Shown here one piece after another: positions 16,644 through 25,347 of a stretch of DNA of 64,000 bases. Made by a program: the position numbers and the translations under genes. Below the pieces are notes generated by a model. The model worked only from the letters and a program-made list of their open reading frames with translations. It made no database searches and was not told the DNA's origin. Numbering within the stretch: position 1 is the first letter of the stretch; each line of letters begins with the position of its first letter. This stretch comes from G963665215 sp963665215 (GTDB lineage Bacteria; Chloroflexota; Dehalococcoidia; Lucifugimonadales; CAUZJF01): the NCBI GenBank assembly GCA_963665215.2, contig CAXXWW010000014.1, positions 124,001 through 188,000 on the forward strand. Reading direction: 5' to 3'.

Positions 16644-17046
16644 GTCGACCTCCTTCACTGGTCTGCCGCCACGACATCCGCACGGCAGATGGCGGGCTCC
16701 ACTCGCCTGTCAGAGCCGTTGTCGGCCAGGGTGTTTCATGCCTACCCATCAATGTACGCGTGCAATAGATCCATGTGCAAGTCACCGGCGAATCCAAGGG
16801 TCCACCTCCCACCTGCTCCTTCGTTCGCCCGTGGCGGATCAGGGCGAGTCTCCCCTCTGGAATCCCCTCATGAGCAGCTCTCGCCACGCCATTTCCATAG
16901 CGTTGACATATGAGCTCGAGCTTCTCGACGACAGTCTCCCAACTCATGGGGCATCAATCGGAGCCCTCGCACTCCGTCTTCCAAGCGGCGAGGCCCCCAC
17001 CCACACGTGCGCAATCAGGAGACGTATTAGGGAATAGGGTGCCGAC

Positions 17047-17152
17047 GCCTTATGCCGGCCTGGGTAGGGGCAGGTTTGAAACCTGCCCCTACGGTACGGT
17101 TTCGTCGTGGACGCACAACACGTTCCCCAACACCTTGTCTGGTGTCGCACTA
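17047..17152 (+). repeat. 106-bp inverted repeat, left copy
   Basis: Begins GCCTTATGCCGGCCTGGG and ends GGTGTCGCACTA. It contains a perfect palindrome with 14-base arms, GTAGGGGCAGGTTT / AAACCTGCCCCTAC, around one base. The reverse complement, with only about ten differences, lies at 18315-18420 on the other side of the Gfo/Idh gene. The remaining part of the gap 16644-17046 shows no convincing gene. Confidence 0.85.
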
Positions 17153-17249
17153 TCACCGGTGGCGGCCCATTGACCGGGCCGTGAGGGAGCCGGTATCCTG
17201 CCCTCAGCAATCAAGCGCAACACCAGATCCTAATCAAGGAGGACACGTC

Positions 17250-18317
17250 ATGCGCAGGGCCAGAGTCGGAGTGATCGGCACGGGCTGGTGGTCTACGCAA
17301 GCGCACATCCCCAGCCTTAAGGGCTACGAGAAGGTCGATCTGGTAGGTCTGGCCGACCCGAACCCGGCGAATCTCGCGAAGGCGGCAGAGTATTATGAGG
17401 TCGATTACACGTACGAAGACTATCGGGAACTGCTCTCAGCCGGGCGCGTCGAAGGGGTCGTGATCGCAGTCCCCCATGCGTTCCACTATGAGATAGCCCG
17501 GGACGCCCTCGATGCCGGGGTACACGTCCTGGTCGAAAAGCCCATGGTCCTCAAGTCCACACAGGCCTGGGACCTGGTGCGGCGTGCCGAGAGCAACAAG
17601 GTGGAGCTAATGGTCGGCTACACGTTTCATTTCACAAGGCATGCCGCTGAGGCGCGAAGAGTCGTCCAGTCGGGAGCGCTGGGGGACATTCGGTTCATAT
17701 CCGGGCTTTTCGCCTCCATGGCACAGTTCTTCTACCGCGGAAACCCTCAGGAGATGGACCGGGTGTTCAACTTTCCCGTTACCGGGCCCGGGGAGACATC
17801 TTATTCCGATCCCAAGATCTCAGGTGGCGGCCAGGGACAGACGCAGATAACCCATGCCATAGCCACGGTCTTCTGGGTCACCGGGCTCAGGTGTACGGAG
17901 GCCTTCGCGTTTATGGAGAGCTTCGATCTGGCCGTCGACCTCGTGGACGCTGTCAGCTACCGAATGGACAACGGTGCCGTGGGAACGATGGGGGCCACCG
18001 GTAGCGTTATGCCGGAGCAGCCTCAGAACCAGGAGTACATATACTACGGGTCGGAGGGGATCCTGAGGCAGGACGTCATAAACGGAAAGCTGGACTACCA
18101 TCTGAATGACGGGACCTCAGTAGACTTACCAGATGCGAGTGCAGACGAGATCTACCCGCTGCACCTCCCTGCCAGGCGCCTTGCGGACCTGGTCCTGGGC
18201 GAGGGTGAGAACCTGGCGCCCGGCAGGATCGGGGCTTATACTGTTGAGTTCCTCGAGGCCGCCTATCGGTCGGCGGAGTCCGGCCAGCCAGCCAAGATCG
18301 ACACTACGGTACCCTAG
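17250..18317 (+). CDS. Gfo/Idh/MocA oxidoreductase
   Basis: A 355-residue NAD(P)-dependent oxidoreductase. Rossmann motif GTGWWS at about 10-15, ADPNP after strand 2, EKPMVL near 99-104 with the catalytic lysine, and the GGGQGQTQITHAI segment where the substrate-facing histidine is expected. The start ATG 17250 has AAGGAGGA upstream. The gene is enclosed by two inverted copies of a 106-bp repeat, and its TAG stop (18315-18317) is supplied by the first bases of the right copy, so the original C-terminus may have been altered. Not an obvious paralogue of the other six members here. Confidence 0.85.
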   Translation: MRRARVGVIGTGWWSTQAHIPSLKGYEKVDLVGLADPNPANLAKAAEYYEVDYTYEDYRELLSAGRVEGVVIAVPHAFHYEIARDALDAGVHVLVEKPMVLKSTQAWDLVRRAESNKVELMVGYTFHFTRHAAEARRVVQSGALGDIRFISGLFASMAQFFYRGNPQEMDRVFNFPVTGPGETSYSDPKISGGGQGQTQITHAIATVFWVTGLRCTEAFAFMESFDLAVDLVDAVSYRMDNGAVGTMGATGSVMPEQPQNQEYIYYGSEGILRQDVINGKLDYHLNDGTSVDLPDASADEIYPLHLPARRLADLVLGEGENLAPGRIGAYTVEFLEAAYRSAESGQPAKIDTTVP

Positions 18318-18420
18318 TGCGACACCAGACAAGGTGTTGGGGTACGTGTTATGCGCCTATGACGAAACCGTACCGTAGGGGCAGGTTTCAAACCTGCCCC
18401 TACCCAGGCCGGCATAAGGC
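18315..18420 (-). repeat. 106-bp inverted repeat, right copy
   Basis: Reverse complement of 17047-17152, with the same GTAGGGGCAGGTTT palindrome. Its first three bases form the stop codon of the preceding gene. It may also fold into a terminator-like stem for that gene. Confidence 0.85.
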
Positions 18421-18535
18421 GGCGGCGGCCCGCAGAACAGGACATGCTGTCCTCCCTGTCACAGTAGGCTCTAACTAACCCCGTGTCCGGGTTTTTCATC
18501 GAAACACCAGAGTGCCTTCAACACGACGTTTCGTT

Positions 18536-18662
18536 TGTCATTCTGGAGGAGTTCTTCCGTGGAAGGACGACTGAGGGATCTAGGGCGGAACTCATTCACA
18601 ATACCGGGCTTGCCGACTAAATGTCTTAGATTCTTCCCCGACGAGTCGGGGTCAGAATGACA
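18536..18662. repeat. MITE-like repeat with TGTCATTCTG ends
   Basis: About 127 bases bounded by TGTCATTCTGG and its near complement TCAGAATGACA, with inner hairpins CTTCCGTGGAAG and CCCCGACGAGTCGGGG. No coding capacity. No second copy is seen in this window. The remaining bases of the gap 18421-18864 show no gene. Confidence 0.55.
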
Positions 18663-18864
18663 GGCGACCAGGGCACTGATGTCGTCACACCACGGCCGGC
18701 CCAGGACGAACAGGCTTGGTGCGTCACCACGGTAGTAGACGCGCAGATGGCGGAGAAAACCTGCAAATCGGGTTAACTGGCCCAGACCCCGCGGTAAGCC
18801 TGCCAGCGCAGCGACGTCACGAAGTCAGCATCGGTGTCTCACACAGCGGCCTATCAGATGCCGG

Positions 18865-19737
18865 CTAGAAGCGGTAGAGCCGCTCCGCGTTGCCTGAGAA
18901 CATGGCTATCTGCTCGTCCTTGCTGAAGTCGGCGATGATCTCTGCATAGGCGTCTATCAAAGCGTCGTAGGTGCTGAAGAGCCTGTCCACCGGCCAGTTG
19001 GTGCCGAAGATGCATCGCTCTGGACCGAAAGCCTCGATGCAGTGAAGTACCCACGGCCGTATGCTATCGACGGTCCAGTTCCAGTCGACCATCCCCAGGC
19101 CTGAGATCTTGCACAGCACGTTCTCCGCCTCGGCCAGGGCGGAAATCCCCTTTTGCCAGTTCTTGAAGTACTCGTCGGTGCGCTCTTTAGGGAACCCGGT
19201 GTGGTCGCAGACCGCCCTTATGTTGGGGAACTTGAGGGCCAGGTCCCGCGTCTTATACATGTCCTCCCACTCGATGTTGAAGCTGTGGACGAGGTTGAAC
19301 TTCTCCAGGAGGGCGTAGCCTCGCTGAAAGTCTGGATCGTCCAGGTGCTCGGCCGCAGAGAATTCGCGAATCCCCCTGGTGTTCGGGTTCTGGCAGTGGC
19401 GGGCGAGCTCCTCTTCCACGTTGGGCATTCTGAGATCGCTATAGACTACGATGGCCAGCGGAAACCCCGTCCGATCGACGGCCTGTTGGATCCACTCGGT
19501 CTCCTTGACCGGGTCTTCTAGGCCTAGAGCCGCCTGTACGTGGACCGCTTTTGTCACGTTGGCGTGGCGGGTCTCGGCGATATAGTCTTCTGCCACAAAG
19601 TCGCCGGTCTTTAATTTGTCCCACTGCGGGCCTATTTGGGGGTGAGTCGAATCAGGCTGCAACGCAGCGTAGTAAAGGTCGGGGTGCTGGAAGACCCAGA
19701 AGTGGATGTGAGTGTCGACGAACTCTAGGTTGCCCAT
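18865..19737 (-). CDS. amidohydrolase, lactonase-like (fuconolactonase/PDC hydrolase type)
   Basis: A 290-residue TIM-barrel hydrolase of the amidohydrolase_2 group. Motifs: DTHIHFW at 8-14 (HxH), AVHVQAA, RGIREF, VCDHTGFP, and FGTNWPVDR near 258-266, the last typical of L-fuconolactonase and 2-pyrone-4,6-dicarboxylate hydrolase, which open lactones. Start ATG 19737 follows AGAAGGATA. It ends a minus-strand series of three Gfo/Idh enzymes and two xylose-isomerase-like proteins; oxidation of a sugar to a lactone followed by hydrolysis would suit this order (inference). Confidence 0.82.
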   Translation of the reverse strand: MGNLEFVDTHIHFWVFQHPDLYYAALQPDSTHPQIGPQWDKLKTGDFVAEDYIAETRHANVTKAVHVQAALGLEDPVKETEWIQQAVDRTGFPLAIVVYSDLRMPNVEEELARHCQNPNTRGIREFSAAEHLDDPDFQRGYALLEKFNLVHSFNIEWEDMYKTRDLALKFPNIRAVCDHTGFPKERTDEYFKNWQKGISALAEAENVLCKISGLGMVDWNWTVDSIRPWVLHCIEAFGPERCIFGTNWPVDRLFSTYDALIDAYAEIIADFSKDEQIAMFSGNAERLYRF

Positions 19738-19806
19738 TATCCTTCTCCAAGTACGTGATGCACGTAAGTGGAGCCTACCGTAGTGGACGGGCTGGGCAAC
19801 GAGTGC

Positions 19807-20640
19807 TCAGCCCTCGATCGTTGCCAGGGCCTTCAGGTATCGGGCGGTCGCGCGCGCGAACTCCTCTGTCGAGGTCGGCGGCGTGGCGGCCTGATGCAGG
19901 GTCACGTACCCAGCGTAGCCCAGTCCCTCCAGCGCCGCCATGATGGCGGGGAAGTCGATACCCTCGCCGCCCCACATGGAGACCTGGTCGGACCTGACCT
20001 CTCCGCGGCACCAGGTGGTGGCCGTGGACCGGCCGCCGGGACGGACAATCGAGTTCTGGAAATAGACGTTGAAAAGGTGTGGTGAGAAGCGCTTGATCGT
20101 CTCCAACCCGTACTCCTCTCCGCATGTCGCCAGGTTTGCCGGCTCGTATATGACCCCGAAGTTCCTCCGGCCTACTCGTTCGATCACATCGAGGCTCGGC
20201 CCCACCTGCTCGAAGAGGCTGGCGGTGTGGCACTGATGGGCCAGCCTCATGCCCCGCTCGCCGGCCTCGTCGCATGCCCGTTGCGCCCAGCGCACGTCTT
20301 CCTCCGTCTTCATGCCGATGCGAAGGAGGTCCGCCCCCAGGGCGTCGGCCAGGTCCAGATAAGGGGTGATGTTTCGCAGTGCGTTGGGGGCCTCGTCCGT
20401 GTTTTCGGGAATCGGGAAATCACCCGTTGCCATGGATACCGCCAGGCCCATTTTGGACAGCTCGTGCCGCTTCTCTCGTACGACTTCCACAGGGGTATGG
20501 ACACCTATCTGCGAAGCCCTCATACACAGGGCGCTGTAGCCCTCGGCCGCTGCGAGCCCAGCCAGCGACTCAAGCGACATCGCCGGCTTGCGCTTGTCAT
20601 CTCGCGATTCGGCCACCCTGACCGACAGTGAGAGCTTCAT
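19807..20640 (-). CDS. sugar phosphate isomerase/epimerase-like TIM barrel
   Basis: A 277-residue member of the xylose-isomerase-like (AP endonuclease 2) superfamily. Features: LSVRVAES start strand, ALCMRASQ, LADALGADLLRIG, the acidic metal-ligand region GVIYEPANL, FNVYFQNS and the closing GYAGYVTLHQ. These enzymes use a divalent metal to isomerise or epimerise sugars or keto-sugars, though some are dehydratases. It starts at ATG 20640, 127 bases after the next upstream gene of the run, and precedes the lactonase-like gene. Confidence 0.78.
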   Translation of the reverse strand: MKLSLSVRVAESRDDKRKPAMSLESLAGLAAAEGYSALCMRASQIGVHTPVEVVREKRHELSKMGLAVSMATGDFPIPENTDEAPNALRNITPYLDLADALGADLLRIGMKTEEDVRWAQRACDEAGERGMRLAHQCHTASLFEQVGPSLDVIERVGRRNFGVIYEPANLATCGEEYGLETIKRFSPHLFNVYFQNSIVRPGGRSTATTWCRGEVRSDQVSMWGGEGIDFPAIMAALEGLGYAGYVTLHQAATPPTSTEEFARATARYLKALATIEG

Positions 20641-20767
20641 CGTACTTCCCGGGACCGAGCCCGTAACGGGCAGTCTCGATGCACTCTACGCGTTCCCACA
20701 ATGCGCTACCGCTCCTTGGACACCGCGGAGAGGAGGCCGCCTGGCCTTCACCGGCACACTCAGCCAC

Positions 20768-21700
20768 CTACGCGGCCGCAGCGAGCGCCTGCTCGGTGAT
20801 CTCCAGTGTGTTCGCATAATTCAGGCGCATCGTGTTCGGCCGCGTGTCACCGGGGAGCTGGAAGTGGGTGGCGACGGCGATCACGATGTCCGTGTGGTCG
20901 CGGGCAAAGGTGCGGAAGAGCGCTGCATAGTCCACGTCGCCGGTCCCTATCGGTCCGTACTTAAACTTGAGGCCCGGCCCGTCCTGCACGTTGAGGTCCT
21001 TCAGGTGTAGGCTGGTGAGATAGGGCTTGAGATTCTGGTAGCCCGTTGTCACCGTATCCAGCTCCCCCGAGTTGTAGTTGTCCGCAGGACCCCACTTGCA
21101 CTTCAGGCGCGGCGACCCCACGCGCTCCATGATCCGGCGGAAGTTGCCGCTGGTGTTCGTGTAGTTCCAGGGCATCATGCCGATGCCAATGTCGATGTCC
21201 TGGCGTTCGGCCAGGTCCGCTACGATGCCGAACGCCTTGGCCAGCTTTTCCATCTCGGCCGGCGGGATCTCCCCGCCCCCGCTGGCGTACCGCTGCCGCC
21301 AGGTAGGGCTGACCCGCTCGTCGCCCTGATACTCGCCCGGCCAGGCGAACCCGTGCACCAGCACGTTGGGCGATCCCACAATCTTGGCAAAGCCAATCCC
21401 CCGGCGCACGATGTCCAGGTCGCGTGCGAACTCGGGGTGGGTAGCCAGGTCCGCAAGTTCGATCCGGTCGATGTGAATCTGTTTGAAAGCGGGCGGTCCC
21501 AAACCGACGGCATGGGGCTGCAACCCCCTCGCGTCGAGCACCTGCCGGCAGTGGGCGGCATGCGCCTCGGTCAAGTCGTCAGACTCGACGGAGAACTCCG
21601 CGTAGTCCGCGCCCAGCTCCTGGGCTAGCTCCGCAGCTTGATCAAACGGCAGGCCGGTCTCGCGCAGGGACACTGCCATCTTGAACGTGTAGTTGCCCAT
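20768..21700 (-). CDS. sugar phosphate isomerase/epimerase-like TIM barrel
   Basis: A 310-residue xylose-isomerase-like protein, distinct from its neighbour at 19807. Visible: LGADYAEFSVES, RQVLDARGL, VGSPNVLVHGFAWPG, IDIGIGMMPWNYT, RLKCKWGPADNYN and LTSLHLKDLNV, TGDVDYAALFRTF, the last being a frequent C-terminal motif of the superfamily. ATG 21700 has AGGAGG 9 bases upstream; the longer reading runs into the preceding gene and is rejected. The gene lies 13 bases after the Gfo/Idh at 21714, so translation coupling in one operon is likely. Confidence 0.8.
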   Translation of the reverse strand: MGNYTFKMAVSLRETGLPFDQAAELAQELGADYAEFSVESDDLTEAHAAHCRQVLDARGLQPHAVGLGPPAFKQIHIDRIELADLATHPEFARDLDIVRRGIGFAKIVGSPNVLVHGFAWPGEYQGDERVSPTWRQRYASGGGEIPPAEMEKLAKAFGIVADLAERQDIDIGIGMMPWNYTNTSGNFRRIMERVGSPRLKCKWGPADNYNSGELDTVTTGYQNLKPYLTSLHLKDLNVQDGPGLKFKYGPIGTGDVDYAALFRTFARDHTDIVIAVATHFQLPGDTRPNTMRLNYANTLEITEQALAAAA

Positions 21701-21713
21701 GCTTCGCTGCCTC

Positions 21714-22703
21714 CTAGTTCTGCACTGTCTGAGGCCGGCCGGTGCGGACCGCCTCGTCCAGGGCGTTGCAGATAGACACGGTGCGCACTCCGTCACGAGC
21801 GTTGCACAGGGTGTCCCCATCCGTGCGAATCGCCTCCACTAGATTGCCCAACATCGCCGAAAAGATTACACCTTGGCGCCGCTCTTCCTCGGGGAACTCC
21901 TTCATGTCCACATAGTCGATATCGCAGCCACCGAAGTCCACGCGGCTGGTGTGCTCCGAAAACACCGCGCTGCGCTCGCCATCCCACACCTGATGGAACC
22001 ACTTGGAAACGAAGGGGTTTTGCCCCTGGTCGGTACTAATTACCGTCGAGAGGCCGCCGTTCTCCCACAAGATGGTACCGACCAGACCATCCGGGTAGCC
22101 CTCGGTGCCCTTGTCCTCGCCGAAGACGCGGCCCTCCGCGTAGACCCGGTCCGGCGGGCTGTCCATCAGATAGGAGATCAGGTCGATCGTATGGACCGCG
22201 GTGGCGACGAGCAACCCACCGCCCACGTCAGACCTCCAGAGTCGGTGCCCGACGGCGTTTTCCATCGCAAGCTGGCCGTGGCTGATGCGAGGATGGAGGA
22301 TCAGCTCCCGCACCTTCTGGGTCGTGGGCGCTATGCGGAACTTGTGGTTCACTACCAGCTTGACCCCAGCCTTGTCCACCGCCTCGGCCACCTCGATGGC
22401 CTGGGCGCGGGTCAGGCACATCGGCTTCTCGACCAAAATGTGCTTGCCGGCCCGGGCCGCGGCCAGCGCCAGCGGGTGGTGGGAATCGTGGAGCGTGGCG
22501 ATCATCACCAGGTCAATGCTGTCGTCTCGCATGATCGGCGCCGGGTCCGTCGTGACCAGGCCGCCGCCGCCGAGCTCGTCGCGGAGCCGCCGCGCTGACT
22601 CTTCGATGACATCACAGAAGGCGACGACCTCCAGTCCCAGCTCCCGCGCCCGACGCGCATGGTTACTCCCTGCTCCGCCACATCCGAAAAGCGCTGCCTT
22701 CAT
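21714..22703 (-). CDS. Gfo/Idh/MocA oxidoreductase, tandem copy 2
   Basis: A 329-residue NAD(P)-dependent oxidoreductase. GCGGAG at 8-13, CDVIEES after strand 2, EKPMCL near 95-100 and the DVGGGLL / HTIDLISYL segment with the substrate-site histidine. It is a tandem paralogue of the gene at 22713: by eye well above 80% of residues agree, and even the bases past each stop (TAGTTCTGCACTGTCTGAGG region) match. The start ATG 22703 follows AGGAGGCAGCG. Both copies have intact reading frames, so they may have divided substrates. Confidence 0.86.
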   Translation of the reverse strand: MKAALFGCGGAGSNHARRARELGLEVVAFCDVIEESARRLRDELGGGGLVTTDPAPIMRDDSIDLVMIATLHDSHHPLALAAARAGKHILVEKPMCLTRAQAIEVAEAVDKAGVKLVVNHKFRIAPTTQKVRELILHPRISHGQLAMENAVGHRLWRSDVGGGLLVATAVHTIDLISYLMDSPPDRVYAEGRVFGEDKGTEGYPDGLVGTILWENGGLSTVISTDQGQNPFVSKWFHQVWDGERSAVFSEHTSRVDFGGCDIDYVDMKEFPEEERRQGVIFSAMLGNLVEAIRTDGDTLCNARDGVRTVSICNALDEAVRTGRPQTVQN

Positions 22704-22712
22704 CGCTGCCTC

Positions 22713-23708
22713 CTAGTTCTGCACTGTCTGAGGCCGGCCCGTGCGGGCTGCCTCGTCCAGGGCGTTGCAGATAGACACGGTGCGCACCCCGTCATGGGCG
22801 TTGCAGAGGGTGTCCCCATCCGTGCGAATCGCCTCCACCAGATTGACCAACATCGCGGAAAAGAGCACGCCATGGCGCCGCTCTTCCTCGGGGAATTCCT
22901 TCAGGTCCACGTAGTCGATCTCGCAGCCACCGAAGTCCACTCGGTTGGTGTGGTCCGATAACACCGCGCTACGCTCGCCATCCCAAACCTCGTGGAACCA
23001 CTTGGAGACCGAGGGATTGAACCCCTGGTCGGTGCTGATCACCGTCGAGAGGCCGCCGTTCTTCCACAAGATGGTACCTACCAGCCCATCCGGGGAGCTC
23101 ACGGTGCCCTTGTTTTCCCCGAAGACGCGGCCCTCGGCGTAGACCCGGTCCGGCGGGCTGTCCATCAGATAGGAGATCAGGTCGACGGTGTGGACCGCGG
23201 TGACGACGAGCAACCCACCGCCCACGTCAGACCTCCAGAGTGGTAGCCCGCTGGAGTTTTCCATCGCAAGCTGGCCGTGGCTGATGCGAGGGTGGGGGAT
23301 CAGCTCCTTTGCTTTCTGCACTGTGGGCGCTATACGAAACTTGCAGTTCACGACCAGCTTGACCCCGGCCTTGTCCACCGCCTCGGCCAGCTCGATGGCA
23401 CGGGCGCGGGTCAGACACATCGGCTTCTCGACCAGCATGTGCTTGCCGGCCTGGGCCGCGGCCAGCGCCAACGGATGGTGGGAATCGTGGTACGTGGCGA
23501 TCACCACCACGTCAATGCTGTCGTCGCGCATGATCGTCGCGGGGTCCGTCGTGACCAGGCCGCCGCCGAGCTCATCGCGGAGCCGCCGCGCTGAGTCCTC
23601 GATGACATCACAGAACGCGACGACCTCCAGTCCCAGCTCCCGCGCCCGACGCGCATGGTTGCTCCCGGCGAAGCCACAGCCGAGGAGCGCTACTTTCATC
23701 GCTGTCAT
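22713..23708 (-). CDS. Gfo/Idh/MocA oxidoreductase, tandem copy 1
   Basis: A 331-residue paralogue of its downstream neighbour, separated by 9 bases. GCGFAG, CDVIEDS, EKPMCL and HTVDLISYL are present. The main differences lie in the short stretch NSSGLPLWRS versus NAVGHRLWRS and VSSPDG versus EGYPDG, near the likely substrate pocket. Start ATG 23708 with GGAGAATC just before; an in-frame ATG at 23699 is an alternative. It follows the third oxidoreductase of the run (23805) by 96 bases. Confidence 0.86.
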   Translation of the reverse strand: MTAMKVALLGCGFAGSNHARRARELGLEVVAFCDVIEDSARRLRDELGGGLVTTDPATIMRDDSIDVVVIATYHDSHHPLALAAAQAGKHMLVEKPMCLTRARAIELAEAVDKAGVKLVVNCKFRIAPTVQKAKELIPHPRISHGQLAMENSSGLPLWRSDVGGGLLVVTAVHTVDLISYLMDSPPDRVYAEGRVFGENKGTVSSPDGLVGTILWKNGGLSTVISTDQGFNPSVSKWFHEVWDGERSAVLSDHTNRVDFGGCEIDYVDLKEFPEEERRHGVLFSAMLVNLVEAIRTDGDTLCNAHDGVRTVSICNALDEAARTGRPQTVQN

Positions 23709-23804
23709 GATTCTCCGCGCATTCTAGAAGGTCCCTAGCAGCCGTTTGGCAAGCGGTGCCCGTGATCAACTCACATGGCCGGGGGCGCCGGCGCCAGTCC
23801 GGCG

Positions 23805-24950
23805 TCAACCGGAAGGCGTTCGGATGGCCTTCCTTCGCTCCTCCCGGAAGATCGTCTGGTCCCGGCGGCCTGGGACAGTCTCGTCGCGGCCGAGCCAGCG
23901 GTTGGGGCGCGGGTACAGCGTGTGTGACCGGTCTTCCAGGGGCAGCTTCACCGGCACGCTGCCCAACTGCACCGACAGCCTCGCAGCTATCGCCACCTCC
24001 AGTGCCTGGCGCAGGTCGTGCCCCGATATCCACAACTTGCTGCCCGTCTCCAAGCTCGCCAGGAACGAGCGGATGGAGCCGGTCAGGTATCTGAACTGGC
24101 TCCACCGGTAGGCGGTATACGGCCTCTCGACCCTTACTCTTTCGCCGCCGGCGTCAAAGCCCTGGTATATCTCGGGCGGGTTCCCCCATCTCGTGCGGAC
24201 CATTGAGTCCTGGCTCCAGACGTCCGTGCCCCGGTGAGGGGGACGACCTGCATCATGCAGAGGGGCCGGCGTCCCGAATACTGTACACTCCAGGCCGTTA
24301 GTTAGGCGGAAACGGGCATTGGTGATGAGACCATCGTCGCTGTTCCTGGCCACCACGTCTTCTGACCAATAAGGCGCATCCCTATGCGTGCCCCACGCGA
24401 CAACCTCCTCTATCTCGGCGTCTGCCAACAAGCGCAGCACCGAGATATCCTGACAGCCGCCGCCTGAGATCTCGGCTCCCCACCCGATAATGCTGGCCCC
24501 AATGAGCTCGCCGTACTCTCCGGCACGGAGCCAGCCGGCCACCTCCTGCAACTCGTTCATCGCCCGCAGGAGGTTGCCGCCGGCGTAGACAACGCCCCGG
24601 GACTCGCACACCTCCACCATCTCGTCGGCGTCCGACAGCGTCGCCGCGATGGGCTTGTCGGTGGACACACCCTTCACGCCCGCCTCGGCACAGGCGGTCA
24701 CCGCCTCCTTGAAGTACTTGGTAGGAGTTATCACCGCCACGACGTCGGGCACCATGTCCCTCAAGAGGGCATCTATGTCCTGGTACAGCGCCTTGACGCC
24801 GTACTTCTCCCCGACCGCCTTGCGTCGCTCGGTGTTGTGCTCGGCGATGGCCACGATCTCTGTGTCGGGGTAGGTTGAGTAGGCGTCGGCGTAGATCTGC
24901 CCCAAATTGCCGCAGCCGACGATGGCCACGCGGTGCTTGACGTCGCTCAT
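23805..24950 (-). CDS. Gfo/Idh/MocA oxidoreductase, module copy B
   Basis: A 381-residue paralogue of the gene at 6221, identical over long blocks (for example ISGGGCQDISVLRLLADAE). Rossmann GCGNLG, STDKPIAATL with the lysine, and a 13-residue longer C-terminus. Start ATG 24950. Unlike copy A, the divergent partner next to it (25041) is broken, so this enzyme no longer has its barrel protein beside it, and now leads a minus-strand run of catabolic genes. Regulated, by position, from the conserved block at 24986-25010. Confidence 0.86.
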   Translation of the reverse strand: MSDVKHRVAIVGCGNLGQIYADAYSTYPDTEIVAIAEHNTERRKAVGEKYGVKALYQDIDALLRDMVPDVVAVITPTKYFKEAVTACAEAGVKGVSTDKPIAATLSDADEMVEVCESRGVVYAGGNLLRAMNELQEVAGWLRAGEYGELIGASIIGWGAEISGGGCQDISVLRLLADAEIEEVVAWGTHRDAPYWSEDVVARNSDDGLITNARFRLTNGLECTVFGTPAPLHDAGRPPHRGTDVWSQDSMVRTRWGNPPEIYQGFDAGGERVRVERPYTAYRWSQFRYLTGSIRSFLASLETGSKLWISGHDLRQALEVAIAARLSVQLGSVPVKLPLEDRSHTLYPRPNRWLGRDETVPGRRDQTIFREERRKAIRTPSG

Positions 24951-24985
24951 GTTTGACCCCCGATCTTAGACGCCTGACAGGAGTT

Positions 24986-25010
24986 TATCATAAGGGTATA
25001 CTTACCACCG
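24986..25010 (+). promoter_or_regulatory. conserved module promoter, copy B
   Basis: TTATCATAAGGGTATACTTA followed by CCACCGAA, matching the blocks at 7361 and 57491. TATACT is at 24997-25002. The plus-strand gene it would serve is a pseudogene, so any remaining role would be for the minus-strand oxidoreductase. Confidence 0.5.
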
Positions 25011-25040
25011 AATCGCGGACCCAGCAACAAGAGACCCGCC

Positions 25041-25230
25041 ATGCCAGAGCCTCGAACGATGCTGTATTACGACAGATGTCACCCGCGGGTCTACATGTAC
25101 GAGCCGCCCATACAGTAGGAGGAGTACGACTTGGCCGTTGACCAGTTGGCTGGCACATCGCGGACAAGTGGCCCAACCTGCTCGAACAGCAAGAGTGGCG
25201 CGTCCAGATCCAGGACGACGCCGTGACCTT
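25041..25230 (+). pseudogene. remnant of the module barrel protein, copy B
   Basis: Begins MPEPRTMLYYDRCHPRVYMY, clearly the start of the proteins at 7421 and 57547. A TAG replaces the lysine codon after MYEPPIQ, and the sequence then jumps from LAGTS directly to DKWPNL, deleting about 28 codons, after which similarity ends. The upstream ribosome site is also lost. Following bases read VTFEIAPYRARSLL, resembling the C-terminal strand of some glycoside hydrolases, but this is too short to assign. Confidence 0.82.
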
Positions 25231-25347
25231 CGAGATCGCCCCTTACCGGGCGCGCTCTTTACTCAGTAGCGCTCGCGTGGGCGTGAATCGAATGGCCGGC
25301 GACTTCTTCAGGCCAGAACATCCTGTGCGAAAACGAGGAGGATTCCC

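Noticed and set aside
16564..16947. A 127-codon minus-strand frame in the gap before 17047, faintly like the start of a biotin-dependent carboxylase
   Set aside because: Likeness is limited to a few residues at the start and the rest is low in protein character.
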